This document shows, one piece after another, positions 63,619-64,000 of a stretch of 64,000 nt of DNA (position 1 is its first letter; every line of letters begins with the position of its first letter). The notes below the pieces were generated by a model, which searched no databases, had not been told where the DNA came from, and worked only from the letters and a program-made list of their open reading frames with translations. Source of the DNA: Paenibacillus aceris (lineage in GTDB: Bacteria; Bacillota; Bacilli; Paenibacillales; NBRC-103111); contig NZ_JAGGKV010000014.1 of assembly GCF_017874035.1 (NCBI RefSeq), forward strand, positions 124,001 through 188,000, written 5' to 3'. The position numbers were made by a program, and so were the translations under genes.

Positions 63619-64000
63619 ATGAAACTTTCTTTTGGCGGCAGATTCCAGGGCTATACAGCTAAAAAATTTCAAAAAGACTTGATTTCAGGTCTCATAGTAG
63701 GAATTGTCGCCATTCCATTAGGAATGGCGTTTGCAATTGCTTCAGGCGTAAAGCCTGAATACGGGTTATATACGACCATTGTAGCAGGAATACTAATCTC
63801 TTTATTCGGTGGTTCAAAGTTTCAAATTGGCGGTCCTACCGGAGCATTTATCCCCATTTTATTTGTGATTGTGATGCAGTACGGATACGAAAACTTGCTT
63901 ATCGCAGGTTGTATGGCAGGAGTCATTTTGCTTTTCATGGGGATTTTTAAATTAGGCGGTGTTATTAAATTTATTCCACGTCCTGTAACAATAGGTTTTA
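63619..64000 (+). CDS. SulP-family anion transporter (partial, runs off right edge)
   Basis: The first 127 codons of a SulP/SLC26-type transporter are visible. The N-terminus is cytosolic (MKLSFGGRFQGYTAKKFQKD), followed by the SulP signature region LISGLIVGIVAIPLGMAFAI, GVKPEYGLYTT and GPTGAFIPIL. Sulfate, bicarbonate or other anions are transported by the family. ATG at 63619 has GGTGG upstream. The C-terminal STAS domain, if present, lies outside the window. It has its own strong promoter with a dyad likely bound by the upstream ArsR protein. Confidence 0.9.
   Translation, partial: MKLSFGGRFQGYTAKKFQKDLISGLIVGIVAIPLGMAFAIASGVKPEYGLYTTIVAGILISLFGGSKFQIGGPTGAFIPILFVIVMQYGYENLLIAGCMAGVILLFMGIFKLGGVIKFIPRPVTIGF

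Noticed and set aside
1-64000. CRISPR array, tRNA or rRNA genes, insertion sequence, prophage
   Set aside because: No spaced direct-repeat array, clover-leaf gene, transposase or phage gene was recognised anywhere in the window.
58254-64000. Functional link between sulfatase locus and SulP transporter (sulfate export)
   Set aside because: Attractive because they are close, but the SulP gene has its own promoter, operator and ArsR repressor, and is separated by terminated genes; there is no sequence evidence for co-regulation.

Overview
The window looks like a chromosomal segment from a Paenibacillus-type member of the Bacillota. The signs are several YesM/YesN-style two-component pairs, CUT1 sugar importers with lipoprotein binding proteins and no ATPase gene, an S-layer-anchored giant glycosidase, strong AGGAGG ribosome binding sites, sigma-A promoters and cre (CcpA) sites. 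All assignments come from reading the sequence; no database search was run.

Layout. (1) 1-891: end of an aminoglycoside-phosphotransferase-like gene that leaves the window. (2) 1075-8919 (minus): glycan locus A, made of a sensor kinase, an AraC-type regulator, a cytosolic glycosidase, a binding protein and two permeases. (3) 9070-11343: an MFS transporter and a second phosphotransferase-like kinase, divergent. (4) 11418-25041: glycan locus B. A binding protein, two permeases and a 2230-residue GH3-GH30-SLH surface enzyme form one minus-strand operon, with its kinase/regulator pair divergent. (5) 25071-29006: a secreted thermonuclease, an iron-regulated siderophore-binding lipoprotein, and an MFS pump with its ArsR repressor. 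(6) 29063-39870 (minus): glycan locus C, an lplB/lplC/binding-protein importer, GH88, an oxidoreductase, a kinase/regulator pair and a heparinase II/III-type lyase, which together suggest catabolism of uronate-containing oligosaccharides. (7) 40247-44140: rpmF, a small secreted peptide, metE and a LysR regulator. (8) 44652-52811: C4-dicarboxylate/tricarboxylate module, with tctCBA, an AEC transporter, malic enzyme and a divergent CitA/CitB-type pair. (9) 52862-63042: glycan locus D, an importer, an oxidoreductase and an isomerase divergent from a sulfatase and a fourth kinase/regulator pair. (10) 63129-64000: an ArsR regulator and the start of a SulP anion transporter.

How it works together. 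Loci A to D follow one plan: an extracellular ligand is sensed by a Cache-type kinase, an AraC-type regulator switches on an importer, and enzymes act mostly inside the cell. Only locus B has an obvious extracellular enzyme. The lyase, GH88 and sulfatase all lack signal peptides, so uronate cleavage and desulfation are probably done after import. No ATPase subunit is encoded, so the importers presumably share an MsmX-type ATPase from elsewhere.

The most notable non-coding signals are a symmetrical palindromic element carrying four copies of a 23-bp motif (44372-44550), tandem cre sites before tctC, a met-box-like palindrome before metE, a duplicated 31-bp element before locus C, and ArsR-type operators. 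I see no convincing wholly new system. The best candidates for novelty are the giant dual-catalytic surface enzyme, the regulatory repeats and the small secreted peptide.
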